Of a stretch of 64,000 nucleotides of DNA, positions 33,464 to 45,969 are shown in pieces. A program made the position numbers and the translations under genes. The notes below the pieces were generated by a model. It had not been told where the DNA came from. It did not search any database and worked only from the letters and a program-made list of their open reading frames with translations. Source of the stretch: Platerodrilus igneus (lineage: Eukaryota > Arthropoda > Insecta > Coleoptera > Lycidae). Location of the stretch: positions 5,270,001 to 5,334,000 of the forward strand of contig JARFIW010001082.1 in assembly GCA_036346225.1 (NCBI GenBank), read 5' to 3'. Positions within the stretch are counted from its first letter, which is position 1. Every line of letters starts with the position of its first letter.

Positions 33464-35630
33464 CTATGAGGTTTGCGCTCTTGACTAGTGCCCCACACTT
33501 TGGGCGTCATAAATACTGTGAGGTTTACCTGTATACTCGCCCTCAGCTGCTCTAATTCGTGCCCCACTGTTGGGTCGACATAAATGCTGTGAGGTTTACC
33601 TGTATACTCACCCTCAGCTGCTCTGCACTTCTGCACTTCTTTTCTACTAGCTAAAATCTCTTAAAATTAACACAGACACCTACCTGTTAAATCTAAAAAC
33701 TCTTGCTCAATATCACCATGCTGAAACCTAAATAGAAATTCACACCCTACAATCACACACTCAAAAATAACTCAATTCACAAAATATTACACACTTTATT
33801 AACATGAGATCAGTATTACACTTTCACAAATATCATTCTTTATATACACTCGTATTGTCAATAATTTCATAATAATAAAAATAATTTAAATCGATCTCTT
33901 TTAAACACATTTTAATTAAAGCAAGAGGGCGTTCCTCATACCTTACGTTAACCCTTTGTCTTATCATGAGCTCATAGTAAAACTCTATAAATGTGCATAC
34001 TAATTTACTGCACTACCAAATATCAATAAGCCCTCCATACTTCTTTACAAACTCCTGGTAATCTGTAAATTAATTATTCTTGATTTTCAAAAATAAATTT
34101 CAATTTTATTTTAAAATCTAATAAATTTCAGTTCATAAAATATATATCAATAGTAAACACACCAAACACAAATCAAAATAATCACAAAAACCACGGAAAG
34201 TATTCACCACTCAATGTTCTATATAATGGCCTACCTGGTAGCTATCTTCTGAATATTGTCCACCAACTAGCCCTTGGAGATGCTGCCGTCCAGTAGGTCC
34301 TCAGCCCGTCAAATAACTCCGCGGTCAAATTGCCATGTCTGTCGCTACTCCAAACTATCTTTCTATAAACAATATCCAACTATAAACATCCAATCTTCGC
34401 AATTTTACTCCTCTTATTCCAAATTAAATTTAATACCCAAAAATCGCTGCTTTCATCATCCAAATAATTTTAATCTTTACCTATTTCGTGCATTCAAACA
34501 ACACAATAACAATTTGTTTGTACTTACATACAAGATTAACTTTCACTTGAATAGCTTTTAAATAACTTTTCGTCAAACTGTACTAATACACTTGAAAGTA
34601 ACTAGATGTGTCGCGAATGACTGATAAAATTAAAGAGAGCGCGGCCCATCTTCAAAAATGGTTAAATAACCACCTCCTCTCTAAATCGAACGTACAATTC
34701 GTACCCGTTTCTACAATTCTTAAAATTGTTTGTTAACCGCCTCGTATTCCAATAAAAAATCTCTAACGGATTTCGGTTTCGCGTAAATTTCGATAACAAA
34801 ACACAAATACTTGGTAAAACGTCTCTAACTGTCAACTGCCACTTTCATTCCACGAAATTAGCCTCAACGGTTCCGTTCATTCCCACTATATGCTTCCACC
34901 AGCTGAATATTTACCCTTCTTAATCTCAACCTGTCGCACGTATATCTATATCCTCCAATCACCTTGCTTGGCTCCTTTCTCTCGCTTTCAACCGACGCGT
35001 GCCTACTTATAAAATTCCTCGAAATTATCTATTTTCTTTCCCCCGCTAAAGTAAATTTGTTCAAATCTCACTACAATACTAGCTCTGTGATTAACTCTGC
35101 GCCACTCGTTTGTATGCAAAGGTTTTGTTTCCTCTTTGCTCTTTCGTGACAGTTGTCTCTACCTCCAATATTAACTCTAAAATTAAAATCAAACAAACAT
35201 ACTGCGTCTTTGTCAGATTTATGTGGTTTTGCTTTGTCCCTGTTGAGAATTGACTACGTTAATTCCAACGGTCGTCTGTTTTCCTATAACCTATTAAAAC
35301 TTATTTGTATCAATGTTAGCTAGAAATATATCTCCTCTTGTTATTTTGCTATGCTTTTAAACGTTTGGGTTTTACCTTTGAAAAATAAGACTGCTATTTT
35401 AACACATATTTAACGCTTTTTGTCCCCTTATAATACTTAACTATAAATTAAATATGCTATATTTTTACCTTATTATTGTTATTTCTTATGCCCTATATTT
35501 GAATAAATACTATATTACATCATTGCTGGCTAGATATGACTAAACTAAATTAAAGCAACATCATTATGTATTATCTAAGCTCTAACATAATTGTTTAAAA
35601 TATTCTAATTTCTTACCCTTAATTACACAA

Positions 35631-35634
<4 letters not shown>
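33463..35634 (-). mobile_element. LTR unit B, probable solo LTR (minus orientation)
   Basis: About 2.2 kb bounded by TA arrays on both sides. The left end holds, on the minus strand, three successive LTR-end boundaries (about 33467, 33519, 33590), the first two followed by a PBS-like block of the TGACGCCC...GTGGGGC type. This layout matches element A but the sequence is different, so it is a separate family. No coding or second LTR is present, hence the solo LTR reading. A plus-strand frame of 95 codons at 34274-34561 has no known motif. Confidence 0.6.

Positions 35635-35672
<38 letters not shown>
35635..35672. repeat. (TA)n array between LTR units B and C
   Basis: About 38 bp of TA. Confidence 0.95.
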
Positions 35673-35674
<2 letters not shown>

Positions 35675-37533
35675 CTCATATTTAGACCAGGGTAGAAAAT
35701 TAATTAATTACATCAAATAATTTTAATCACCATGTAGAAGCTTTGGGAAAAGGTACGCGTTATTAAAACCGTGAAGCATAAAAATTCATTCGTTTCATTA
35801 AAAATAAGGGAGTTAAATTATTTACAAGACGCTTGCTATAAAAAGAAGCAGTATTAAAATACTCAACGTGTAATTTAATTATTCCGAGTAAAGAAACAAA
35901 TGGAAATTACGTGCAAAATTTATATTAATTAATTCAAGTTTGGGTAACGAGTATTAAACAAAATGTACAGATAATAATTGAATAGTTAATTAGGATTCAC
36001 TAAAAATTATGGGGTATTATTTTAATTGGAGTTAATTGAACCATTAGTAACATATAATATGTATAAAAGCTGAGATTTAACTGGTGCGAGTGCAAATTTA
36101 ATAAGAACCGACGCACGGGCGGTCGAGATGGGAACATAGTATGCGAAATTCTAGAAACTGGCCGTTTTGGGGACAAAACCGACAGACAAGCTAACCATTA
36201 TATATACCCGAGTTAATATGAGTTTCTCTCTCTTAGATTTTCGATTTGATTCAATGCGTTAAACAGTGCTCTTAGTTTTTCGATTTTGATTGAATAATTT
36301 AAACAGTTTGCTCGTATATTTTGGTGATTATTTAATACTTTAAAACAGTTTGCTCTTTACGTGCTACAATGAAAGTAATTTAGTGCACTTAGAAAAGAAG
36401 ATGCAAGGTAATAAAGTCTAGTATCACTGTACCAATTATTCAAATTTGCAACGACAAATGAATACACAAAAGTAGGCAGTTTTGGCGTAAAGCGTGAAAG
36501 AAGTATGAATTTCTTTGCTATTTTCGGGGGTATTAATAATTAAATGATTCGTAAACGTGACTAGATCTACAAAACAAGATACAGATATACACAGATGAGT
36601 TCCGGAAAAGCACTGAAACAACTTTAGATGAATGGTAGTGTAGAAAATTTTAAAGGCGACCAGTAATCCGAGGACCTAAACATAACCCAGTTGGAATGGT
36701 GTGATTAACAGAGGACGATGTACATTGGAGCCACGAGTGCATTAACCTTCAGGTAACTTATGCTTTGTTGTTCGATTTTTGATGTTTTGGTGTGTGTTGA
36801 ATAACTTTATAATTTATTTACTTAAAATGGACAGTAGTGAATTTGTACTAACAACAAATTTTTAATTTTAAGGTGAAATTTTCTTGTTTAAGTAGAAAGG
36901 AGTATTTAGTATTTATGTTCTTGATTATGATGAAAATTTGGGTAGGTCTTTGAGCTCAATTAGACGAACCTGGTTAATTAACGTAAAGGGGTGGAAGATG
37001 CTCCCTTTGTACTCAGACTCAGGTCTGCATATATTGTTATATTAATTAGTAGGCATCCTACAAGGACTTTAATTCTGGATGCAAATTAAAATGATAACAA
37101 ATTTAATCTTGAAATTTTATGATACTGAAATTTATGCTGAAATTTAATTTTGAAATTTTAATGTATTATGAATATTGATGTAAATAGAGTTAACGTTGAT
37201 GTTTGTAGTAGGAATGTATTTGTTTTTTTCTTGAATGAAGATGAAAGTTTTAACTAGGTGAGCAGCCGAGGCGGAAAAGAGTAAAGAGGCGATTAACAGA
37301 AGAAAGTTAACGGACCAGTTAATTTTGTAGGTTTCACAGCATTCTTGACGCCCAATCTGTGGGGCTCGATTTGAAAACCTTAGTTTAAGATTAATGGTGA
37401 GGATTACAGTATTTTGTTTTGGCACCCAATTCGTGAGGCTCGATTCTAATACATGGAAACACAGCATTCTTGACCCCCAATCTGTGGGGCTCGATTCGAA
37501 AACCGTAGTTCCCGGATTTTGGTGGATTCACAG
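35673..37533 (+). mobile_element. LTR unit C, probable solo LTR (plus orientation)
   Basis: About 1.9 kb between TA arrays. The right end carries four LTR-end boundaries (CA at about 37338, 37408, 37463, 37532). The first three are each followed by a PBS-like block: TTGACGCCCAATCTGTGGGG, a TTGGCACCCAATTCGTGAGG version and TTGACCCCCAATCTGTGGGG. No coding sequence and no partner LTR were found. The sequence differs from A and B. Confidence 0.6.

Positions 37534-37535
<2 letters not shown>

Positions 37536-37579
<44 letters not shown>
37536..37579. repeat. (TA)n array, right border of the LTR cluster
   Basis: About 44 bp of TA. To its right the sequence becomes ordinary (gttaacccgactcgaaac). 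Confidence 0.95.
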
Positions 37580-37582
<3 letters not shown>

Positions 37583-38200
37583 AACCCGACTCGAAACCCT
37601 ATCAGTAGAAACCTTCAATAGCTTAATTAGCAGAGGACCATCCGAATCGAGTTAACATACAAGAGTTTTGTAAATATGCAGTAAGTAAACCATAAGCAGA
37701 AATACGTTGATAAACACAGGTTGCATGTAACGTAAACAATAAATAACTTACCGTAAATGTCCGTATTGGAATGAAGTTAATTTTATCACTTACGAAATTA
37801 TTGGATAGGGAATGAAAGGAATTTATGGAACACAACACATCGTTTTAGATTCGTTAACCGATAAACAACAGCACCATGCCGAAAAACTGACCGTCTTGTT
37901 TGTTCTATCATACGAAAGTAAATGTCTTTTACTAATTAAACTGATACAAAAATTCGGAATTAAATGATGCTGGTACATCTTCCGACCTCTAGCAATTTTG
38001 TTTATTATTAAAATACCAAAATACATGCAAACTGTAAGAAATAAATTAATAAACCCTTTTTAAACGTAATTGAAATGAAGGTTGATTTTAAAATAATCGC
38101 GGTACCTATACATACCGGCCGCCAAAACACACAATGTTTTCCCTAACTATAAATTAAATGTAAAAAAAATTAATTAACCTCTCTAGAAAAGAAAGAAAAA
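37580..38200. other. stretch between the LTR cluster and BEL pol
   Basis: Possibly the 3' untranslated part or LTR of the BEL/Pao element (minus strand), but no partner LTR was found to confirm it. Confidence 0.3.
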
Positions 38201-38204
38201 GTAA

Positions 38205-40141
38205 TTACATATTTGGCAGAGGAAACAGTTTAATAACTGGCCTCCGAAAAGTTCCAGTGGAAGTCTTGACAAACATCATCCGCATTTGACCATCGGCACC
38301 TAGATGCAACTCAATAACACGACCCAAAGGCCAACGAAATGGAGAAGTACTATCAGTTTTCAGTAGCACCAAAGAATTGAGACGGATTTCAGTCACAGAC
38401 TTATTCCATTTTCTTCTCATCTGTAATGTATTTAAGTACTCCAGGGAATACCTCTTCCAGAAGTAATGTCGAAGCCTCTGAATGAGTTGCCACCGCGAAA
38501 GGCGATTAATATTAATCTCAGTCTGAAGAGGCTCTGGAATGCCTTTTTTTGTGGATAATATCCAAAATTGTTGCTTTAACAAATTGTGCAGAGCTTTAAA
38601 CACTGGATGTAGATATTTGAAATGGGTAGATTCAATAATTACCGTAGTAAACTGGTGTGAACTGGGTAGCAGTAAGGGGTGCTTTGCTTTATATGACAGT
38701 TCGAAATTGCTAAGACGACCTCCTACTCTTGGGATCAAGAAAAGGGAGATCGGTCTAAACTGTTTAGGTAACAATTGTTTATTCTGAATTTCTGAAATAA
38801 TATGTCGAAACAATATAGATTGAATATATTTAACAAGACAAGATAATGCACGATGTGTCTCATCAAAGTAATATTTCCGAGTACTTTTACCGAACTTTTT
38901 CGAAAATTATTAAGTACGCGAAAACAGTAAACTAAAATTCTCAGAATCTTGTTAAAGGATGAAAAATTGACAGTCCATGACGCTAAAATGTGACATTCAA
39001 CAGTCATATGAAAACGTTGGGTTTTTCTTCCAAGTCCCCTTCTGGACTTAAAGGTGTAATTTTGTTAGAAAAGTCAATCGAAACGGTTTAGGATTTGGAT
39101 AAAAATGTTGGACCATGCCACCATAATTTATGCGACAAAAACTTGAAACGTACCCCGCGATGCCGCATCTGCGGCGTTCAATTCTGAAAGAATATAATGC
39201 CAAGATGATGCCCCAATAATATCTTGAACGTGGCTAACCCTATTGGTCACAAATGTTTTCCAACGGTTAGGAGATGCGTTTAACCAGGCGAGCACTATTT
39301 GTGCATCTATCCACGCGTAAACCTCATTAATGTAAATTTGCGAGAAAAATGTATTTTTATCAAAACAAATTAAATCTGCTAGCAGAACGGCTCCTAGTAA
39401 TTCTAACCGTGGTAGGCTCAACAGTTTAAGTGGTGCAACACTGCTCTTAGCACACAATAATGACACCATAAAATGATCACTAGGACCTTCAATGCAAGTA
39501 TAGATCGCTGCTGCATAACCTATACTAGATGCGTCGCAAAAACTATGCAGTTCAATCTTATAGCTGTCCGGAAAAATAATGTGACGTGGAATTTTGAAAT
39601 CGGAAATGTAATAAAATTTACGCTTCGACCGAGTCCAAGTTTTGACGATATCTGGAGGAAACGTTTCATACCAGTCAATTTTTAACTTCCAATGGCATTG
39701 CATTAAATATTTTTCAAAAAGGCGAATAGGACAGAAAAGACCTCGTGGATCGAATATTCTACCTATCTCAGAAAGGATGGTTCGTTTTGTACAAGGACGC
39801 GCAATGACTTCCCCAGTATAAGAAAATGTATCACTAAAAGGATGCCACTGAAGCCCCAATACCTTCGTTCTGGGCAGTTCATCTTTATTGAACGAAATAA
39901 AAGTTGCCGAATCTGAATTGACAACTGCAGGTAACAATTCAGAAGCGTTACTTGCCCACTTCCGAAGTTCAAACCCTCCCAACCTTAATAAATCTATTAG
40001 TTCTTGTTGAGGAGAGAGTGCAGCTGAAATAGATGCTCTAGTTCCAATCAAGTCATCTACATACATTTGCCTTTTTAAAATAAAACTAACATGCGGAAAT
40101 GATCCTTGCTCCCTGTCGGCAAGTTCAGACAAAGTCCGCAT
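38205..40141 (-). pseudogene. BEL/Pao pol: RT palm, RNase H, integrase pieces
   Basis: The frame 40141-39128 starts just before the RT motif C (QMYVDDLIG, YVDD at residues 27-30) and goes on to Pao-type RNase H. Its four acidic sites are readable (SFCDASS, RLELLGA, WIDAQIV, ADAASRG). The RT fingers and everything upstream are cut off at 40141, where an RTE-like fragment begins. From 39127 to 38814 the frame is broken but linker blocks are visible. The frame 38813-38205 has a decayed zinc-binding region, then passes directly into the C-terminal DUF5641-type domain (WPLGRVIELHLGADG). The ~200-residue integrase core between them is missing. Confidence 0.75.
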
Positions 40142-40148
40142 AGCTAGA

Positions 40149-41460
40149 TAGAAAGAACTGAAATTGAAAAATTTGAAAAAAGGGAATGCAAAAAGGCACT
40201 TTCACTTTGAGAAACTAAAAGATAAAGATATCCACTAAAGATTTGAATTGCTAAAATGTACGGGAAATTTTTTGATATTAAGGAAGTAGAAACAGAATGG
40301 AATAACATTAAATCCAGCTTAGACATGACGAACAGAGAAATCCTGGGGTATTCACAAAAAGAAAACCATGGATAACAAAGAATATCCTGAATTTATTAGA
40401 AGAAAGACAAAAATACAAAAATAGACCACACGAACCAGGAAAACAGAGATACAAAACCATAAAATGGAAAAACTATTCGGAAATATAGGAAAGTTAAAAA
40501 ACAATTGATTGATGAGAAATGCTACAAACTAAGATGAAAATAGGAAAGACAGACGAAGCATACACACTTTTTGAATGAATTTTAGGGATATAAAGCCGTA
40601 TATCAAAAATATAAGGGATGCGGAAGGAGACATCACTGTAGAAAATGTAGAGAAATGGTTAGATAGCAAGAATATATAGAGAATTTATATACAGAACCGA
40701 AGCTAGAAGCACTAGAACACGAATCAGACATTGAAAATGATGACTTGGGATATCCTATACTTAGAGATGAGTTTGAATTAGCATTAAAGAGTCTAGATAA
40801 ATAATAAGGCACCAAGTAACGATAAGTACAGAAACTCTAAAAGCAGCTGCACAGGCAGTAACAGAACGTCTCTTCCAACTTGTAAGCTATATGTATGAGA
40901 CCTTCGAGTTACCCAAAGATTTCAAACGTAACACTATTGCAGAAAAAAGAGGTGTGGATGCAAAAACGGGCTGAAGAATACTAGGAGAAGACCAAAAAGA
41001 AAACAATAGAAAATGGAAAAAGCGTGTATATAGGGTTTTTAGATCTGGAAAAAGCATTCGACAATGTAAAATGGAACAGTGCTTGAAATACTCAAAAAGA
41101 TTGGAATGAATTTTAGGTATAGACGGATAATACATAGCTTATACTAAGAACAAACGGCGAAAGATATAAAACAAAGATTAGCACAAGGCCGTGCTGCATT
41201 TAACAAGTAAAAGCAACTATGTTCAAAAACAACAAACATAGAAGAAAGAAAAGGATTTTTAAAAACATATGTATAGTGCACAGCACTGTACGGATTTGAA
41301 ACTTGCAGAGTACGAGAAGCGGACAGAAAAAAGATATAATCCTTTGAAATGTGTTGCTACAGATGTATGATGAAGATATATTCATAGACAGACAAATTAG
41401 GAGCAAAAAGGTTCTTTAAATGGAAGGGGAAAAAGAAATACGTGAGAAACAGCAAAGGCA
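40149..41460 (+). pseudogene. RTE-like retrotransposon, copy 3, internal part
   Basis: Strongly degraded copy of the same family as 2.7-5.4 kb. It starts in the endonuclease-RT linker (tttgagaaactaaaagataaa block) and passes the empty SINE site at about 40250. RT blocks follow (gaaactctaaaagcagct at about 40830, a 'ttttagatctggaaaaagcattcgacaatg' region for motif A at about 41035) and the GRAAFNK block at about 41180. Large deletions remove RT motifs B and C. It abuts BEL pol at 40141 and is interrupted at about 41460 by the foldback-containing insertion. Confidence 0.65.
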
Positions 41461-42615
41461 TATAAGTGTATAAGGAATTAGGCTTACGCCCAGGGTTTGG
41501 AGCGTAGGTCCGGGTTTTGGGGTCAATTTGGGTGATTTAGAATGCATTTTGTGCTCATTCTGTAAGAGGATACTATTAAAATTATTTTTTACGAAAATCC
41601 TTTAACAAATAATATGCATCTTTGTTTCCATTCTATACTCCAAAGAGTCGAAACATAGCAACACACGCCCGCAAATTCTTTATGTTTACTGCCAGTTGTT
41701 GTAACTTAACCACTTTAATTCTTTTTCTTAAATTTACGTTTACGAATTCATCTTCTACATCCTTTTATAGCGAGTAATTGGATATGTGCAATATGTTCAG
41801 ATTCTCAATCTAGAAATATAACCGACTTTGCTTCCATGAGATTTTTCTAATTCTGCCAATAACAATTCTGTTTCTCTGTCTATTTCCTCCGTCCGAAGAT
41901 ACCCTATCTGTATATATTCGTTTATTTTTTGCATAATAATCTTCATATAACAGAGGAATTCGAATTATATAATAAAATCAATCGGCTTATACTTTAACAG
42001 CTTAAGCTCGTACCGCTAATAAAGCCAACTTACTCTTTTTTTAATCCGCGTTCTACAATATAAAATATGCTAGAACTGCATTGGCATTTATCTCGGCTCC
42101 CGGAAATTAAACAAAATCTCTCTAGGTTAGGTCGGAGGACTTCTCTCCCATCTCGCATAAATGGGTTTATCGTAAATCTTCCTTTCACTTCTCACATTCC
42201 ACAGTTTACCTTTTACAATAACAGATGTGACGTCCGAGGTTAGACAACATCTCTCTAACTTAGGTTAGGTTAGACGACATTTTTCTAAGTTTGGTTAGTT
42301 TAGTTCCAACTGTTCCTGGTTGTGTTAGGTTAGCCCGATATTCTTCGAAGAAAAATGTTTAGGTTAAGTCGGCCTCCAACGGTGATATGTGCAAAGTGGA
42401 GGTGGAAGATAGATTTACGATAAACCCATTTATGCGAGATGGGAGAGAACTCGCCCATCCTAACCTAGTGAGATTTTGTCTAATTTCCGGGAACCGAGAT
42501 AAATGCCAATGCAGTTCTAACATACATTTTATTGTAATACGTATGGATTTAAAAAAAAATAGAAAAGTTGGCTTTAGTAGCGGTACGAGCTTAAGTCGTA
42601 GGATGATATGTATGT
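41461..42615. mobile_element. insertion carrying a large foldback structure
   Basis: This block separates two consecutive parts of one RTE-like copy (41460 | 42616), so it is an insertion. Its right part contains the inverted repeats listed separately. 41461-41997 has no mirrored partner. Two 'ggttaggtt' type pockets lie in the spacer. No transposase is seen. Confidence 0.55.
42001..42595. repeat. foldback: ~200-bp inverted repeats around a ~190-bp spacer
   Basis: Left arm 42001-42202 and right arm 42396-42595 are reverse complements with modest divergence. They share 'cttaagctcgtaccgct', 'aaagccaactt', 'agaactgcattggcatttat' and 'tcgcataaatgggtttatcg'. Outer ends are cttaag on both sides. 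Confidence 0.8.
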
Positions 42616-42870
42616 CACATACTAACGCATGAGGAAATAGTGTGGAATATATTAGAAGCTTGATAGGAAAAAGGAGGGGTAGAGATAGACCTAAGTTAGA
42701 CTATTGCACAAAGATAGTGAAATATGTAGCCAGTGGGAATTTCAGAGAAATATGTAGGTTGGTTCACAATAAAATTTAACGGAGGTACGCGTCCAATCAG
42801 TTCGAAGATGTAGAAACTAATGATGAAAAAGGTAACTTAAACCTTAAACCTGATGATTGCTGTACACAAC
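42616..42870 (+). pseudogene. RTE-like copy 3, 3' end
   Basis: Resumes at the 'cacatactaacgcatgaggaaatag' block (HILQHEEIV region) and runs through the last coding block (acgcgtccaatcagttc) into the 3' UTR (tgatgattgctgtacacaactacag). It continues the copy broken at 41460. Confidence 0.65.
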
Positions 42871-43389
42871 TACAGATGTCGCCCGACCTTTCAATTCTCG
42901 ATTTTTTTATCTAGGGATATCTCAAGCAGAAAGTTTATGTGACAACACCGGACAACCTGAACGATCTTAAAAATCGAATTTCTGAATGCTGTCGCAGAAA
43001 AGAAATTTATTAAGAAGAGCTCAATTATGCATTGCAAACAATGGTAGCCACTTGGAATAAGGTCAACATTTTTAGTGAAATAATTGAATTATAATTATTG
43101 TGTAAAATTTGTAATGGGTGTCTAGATTAATGTTTAAAACTTTCCTATAGCTTCAATTTCTAAGTAATCAACACACAATTTGAAACTCTCTCAAAATTTT
43201 GAAAAAAAAGATACTTTACTGTTTAAAAAAATTAAAGTTTTTTATGTTGCTCTTTTGTTTTTTCATCATTTTTTTTTTGATTAAACAATTATAATAACCT
43301 CTTAGTATACACGAACTATTTCGTTTAACATTTTTTTTGCATTTACCTTAATAACCCAGATATCTGCAAAGACCTGTAAAATCAATTAC
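42871..43389. other. AT-rich non-coding stretch
   Basis: Nothing recognised apart from homopolymer A/T runs. Confidence 0.35.
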
Positions 43390-43960
43390 ACTGTATACTT
43401 AGAAAACGATAGAAGTGTAGTCTTACTGTATCTAACAAGAAAGAGCAGCTGCTATGTTCGAAGACAACAAAAATAGAAACAAGTAAAATATTGTTAGAAG
43501 CATATGTGTGTGGAGCACAACACTGTACGGCTATGAAATGGGGACGGTAGAAGCAGACAGGATCGCGGTACTTCAGATGAATGATGATAAAAACATGGAC
43601 AGACGAAGTTAAGAACAAAAAGGTTTTAGAAATAGTATAAGAAGAGAAATATCTGTGAAAAACGAAAAAAGAAGAAATAGAAGTATAGAACACGTTCTAA
43701 GGCATTGGGGAATATTACGGGATATATTAGAAGTAGAGGTATAGGAAAAAAGAGAAGTAGATGTGGATTAGATTAGACTATTTCACACAGATAGTGAAAG
43801 CTGTAGGCTGTGGAAATTTCAGAGAAATGTGTAGGTTAACTCAAAATAGGAAACAATGGATGTACGCGTCTAACCAGTTCCAGGACTACAGACCTGATGT
43901 TGATGAAATGAATCTTAGAAAATTATGGAACAGTACAAAAGTCGACAGGCTTTTTCATAA
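43390..43960 (+). pseudogene. RTE-like retrotransposon, copy 4, 3' end only
   Basis: Begins at the 'aacaagaaagagcagctgctatg' block and continues through the terminal blocks (LDYFTQIVKAVGCGNFREMC at about 43768-43830) to ACGCGTCTAACCAGTTCCAG. This is a typical 5'-truncated insertion. The frame is partly open (43761-44048) but runs past the family stop. Confidence 0.65.
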
Positions 43961-44049
43961 ACTTTTAAGTACTTATAAATCTACTGGTACTGAAATTATA
44001 TTTAAGGTTAAGGTTTTTAATTTTGTAATTGACCTTATTATAATATAAA

Positions 44050-45430
44050 TTGTTGGAAGATTTATAAGTTTGAGCAAAATTAATAATATAGTTGATATTC
44101 TTGTCCCAAAAGTGATATTACGTAATGACGAAAGAAACGTTATATGAAAATACATATCTGTTTACAATATTCTGAAACATGTGATTGAAATACAGCTCAA
44201 TATATTAATTTAAAGGATATTTCTTAAACTGAAGTAAAATTACTTAATTGCAATTAAATATACCATACTTGACAGTGATTTGCTTGAAGTTTACCTATTG
44301 TGTCTGTTATTTTTCAGCTAGCCTGCTTGTGTTGCAAGGACTTTCAGTAATTTGAAAATTATAAAGAGCTAACTTATAGGTCTTCTACAGACCAAAATCA
44401 ATTAAATGGCCTTGCTCTAATATCCATAAAAATTGAGCACTGATAACCACAATTTAAACGAGATATTCAAGGAATTTGCTAAAAGAAAAACGAGAAAACC
44501 AAATTTTTTATCTATTTACGCAAATAGTAAAGTAAGTTTTTGTTTGCCATATTATCTTACAAAACATTATTCTAAAGTTTCATAAATCAAGCACTAGTTT
44601 AAGTACCTATGAAATTTGTTTTGTAAAGTTGTTTATCAATTACTAAATGTTTTATATTCAAATTCCTATGGAATAATAATATTACACAGCGTATAGCTTT
44701 TCAATTAAAGTGTTTCTCTGAGAATTAGTATTTTAGGTTATGTATTTGATATTTAATATTTAGCAAATATTAGTTTAAGTTTGTGAGCCGTTTCCTTTTG
44801 TTTCATTTGTTTTGTTGCTTAATATAATAAAAATAAAACTTTATTATTATTACCACTAATTTATATTTTAATTTAAGTAAAAATATAAGAGACTCCAAAA
44901 ATGTTTGATCTAGGGTTCCATAACTTCTGGTACTTGATTCCAATTCACAAAAATGTCAAAATGGAAATGAGTACAATTATATAATCATTCCAGGAATTTA
45001 ATAATGGAATGAGAGCATTGCACACTTGGAAAAATTTCAGAGCAGCACAAGAAAACTTTAAAATATTGAATTGTACTGCGAATAATGTTCTAAAAAATAA
45101 AAGAGAAACCTTAGAACATTCTAGAGAACAAAAGTTTTACTCAACAAATAAGAGGAAATATGAAGTTATAACATACAGACCCTACTTTAAAAATACATAT
45201 AATTATAAGAAATTAAGGTATTAGTAACAAGTAAATAGAATCCAATTCCTCGATTAATTGTATTTAATTGTATCTTTGGAAACAAAAGGTCTTCATGACA
45301 AACAGTAATACAAGTGTGAAACAAAATCACCACAATTTAAGGAATTATTCTCAAAATAACACACATGTGAACGTAAATTCAAATGATTTTAACTTAAGAA
45401 CATAAATCTGCACAGCAATTGATTTAGCAT
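44050..45430. other. AT-rich intergenic stretch
   Basis: No gene supported. A 71-codon plus-strand frame (45009-45224), Lys/Asn-rich, is open but unassigned. Confidence 0.35.
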
Positions 45431-45956
45431 TGTAATGCCGTGCTGTTTAGTCCACTTTTGACCAAAATAATACATCAGAACGTAAACGAAGCACTTGTAC
45501 ACAAAAGCTAATTGATAGCCACCCTGTTGCGTGACATCTTTAATATTGCATAATTTCTGGTACATTATCGAAATAATCTAGAGTAAATGAACAATGTATA
45601 AATTGCTGTCATAGGCATTAGTGAGTTAATTTAAAGCCTTGATTATAATATTACTTATTTATTCCAGCTCTAAGGTTGTGATATGAAATAAATTAGTGGT
45701 TCATATTGTTAATATAAATTGCCCTATGCAATATAAACTACTGTAATGATCGATATAAATTACCTATAATGCTTCTATATAAATTAATTATAATGCTTCG
45801 CTATAAATTATAGTGCTTCGTTAGTAATTAAGAAGATAGCATAATAGCTTTGAAAATTAATGTTTGTACTGATAGCGATTAATTGAAAATAAATTGCCGT
45901 GCGTGCATTTAGAATTTCACTGTAGCTACTAGTTGTTAAAAATCCTTCTGTAATCA
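45431..45956 (+). repeat. 5' LTR of element D
   Basis: Starts TGTAATGCCG, ends ...TCTGTAATCA. Shared with the 3' LTR are 'aatacatcag', 'gtacacaaaag.taattgatag', 'gttaatataaattgccctatg' and 'tttcactgtagctac'. It is about 420 bp shorter than the 3' LTR because of an insertion in the latter. Confidence 0.7.
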
Positions 45957-45969
45957 TAAATATTTATGG

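Noticed and set aside
33463..37533. One single large element with inverted ends between the TA arrays
   Set aside because: The two ends are different in sequence and a TA array lies between them, so two solo LTRs in opposite orientation fit better.
42205..42390. Interstitial telomere repeat (TTAGG)n
   Set aside because: Only two or three scattered TTAGG units occur, not a tandem array.
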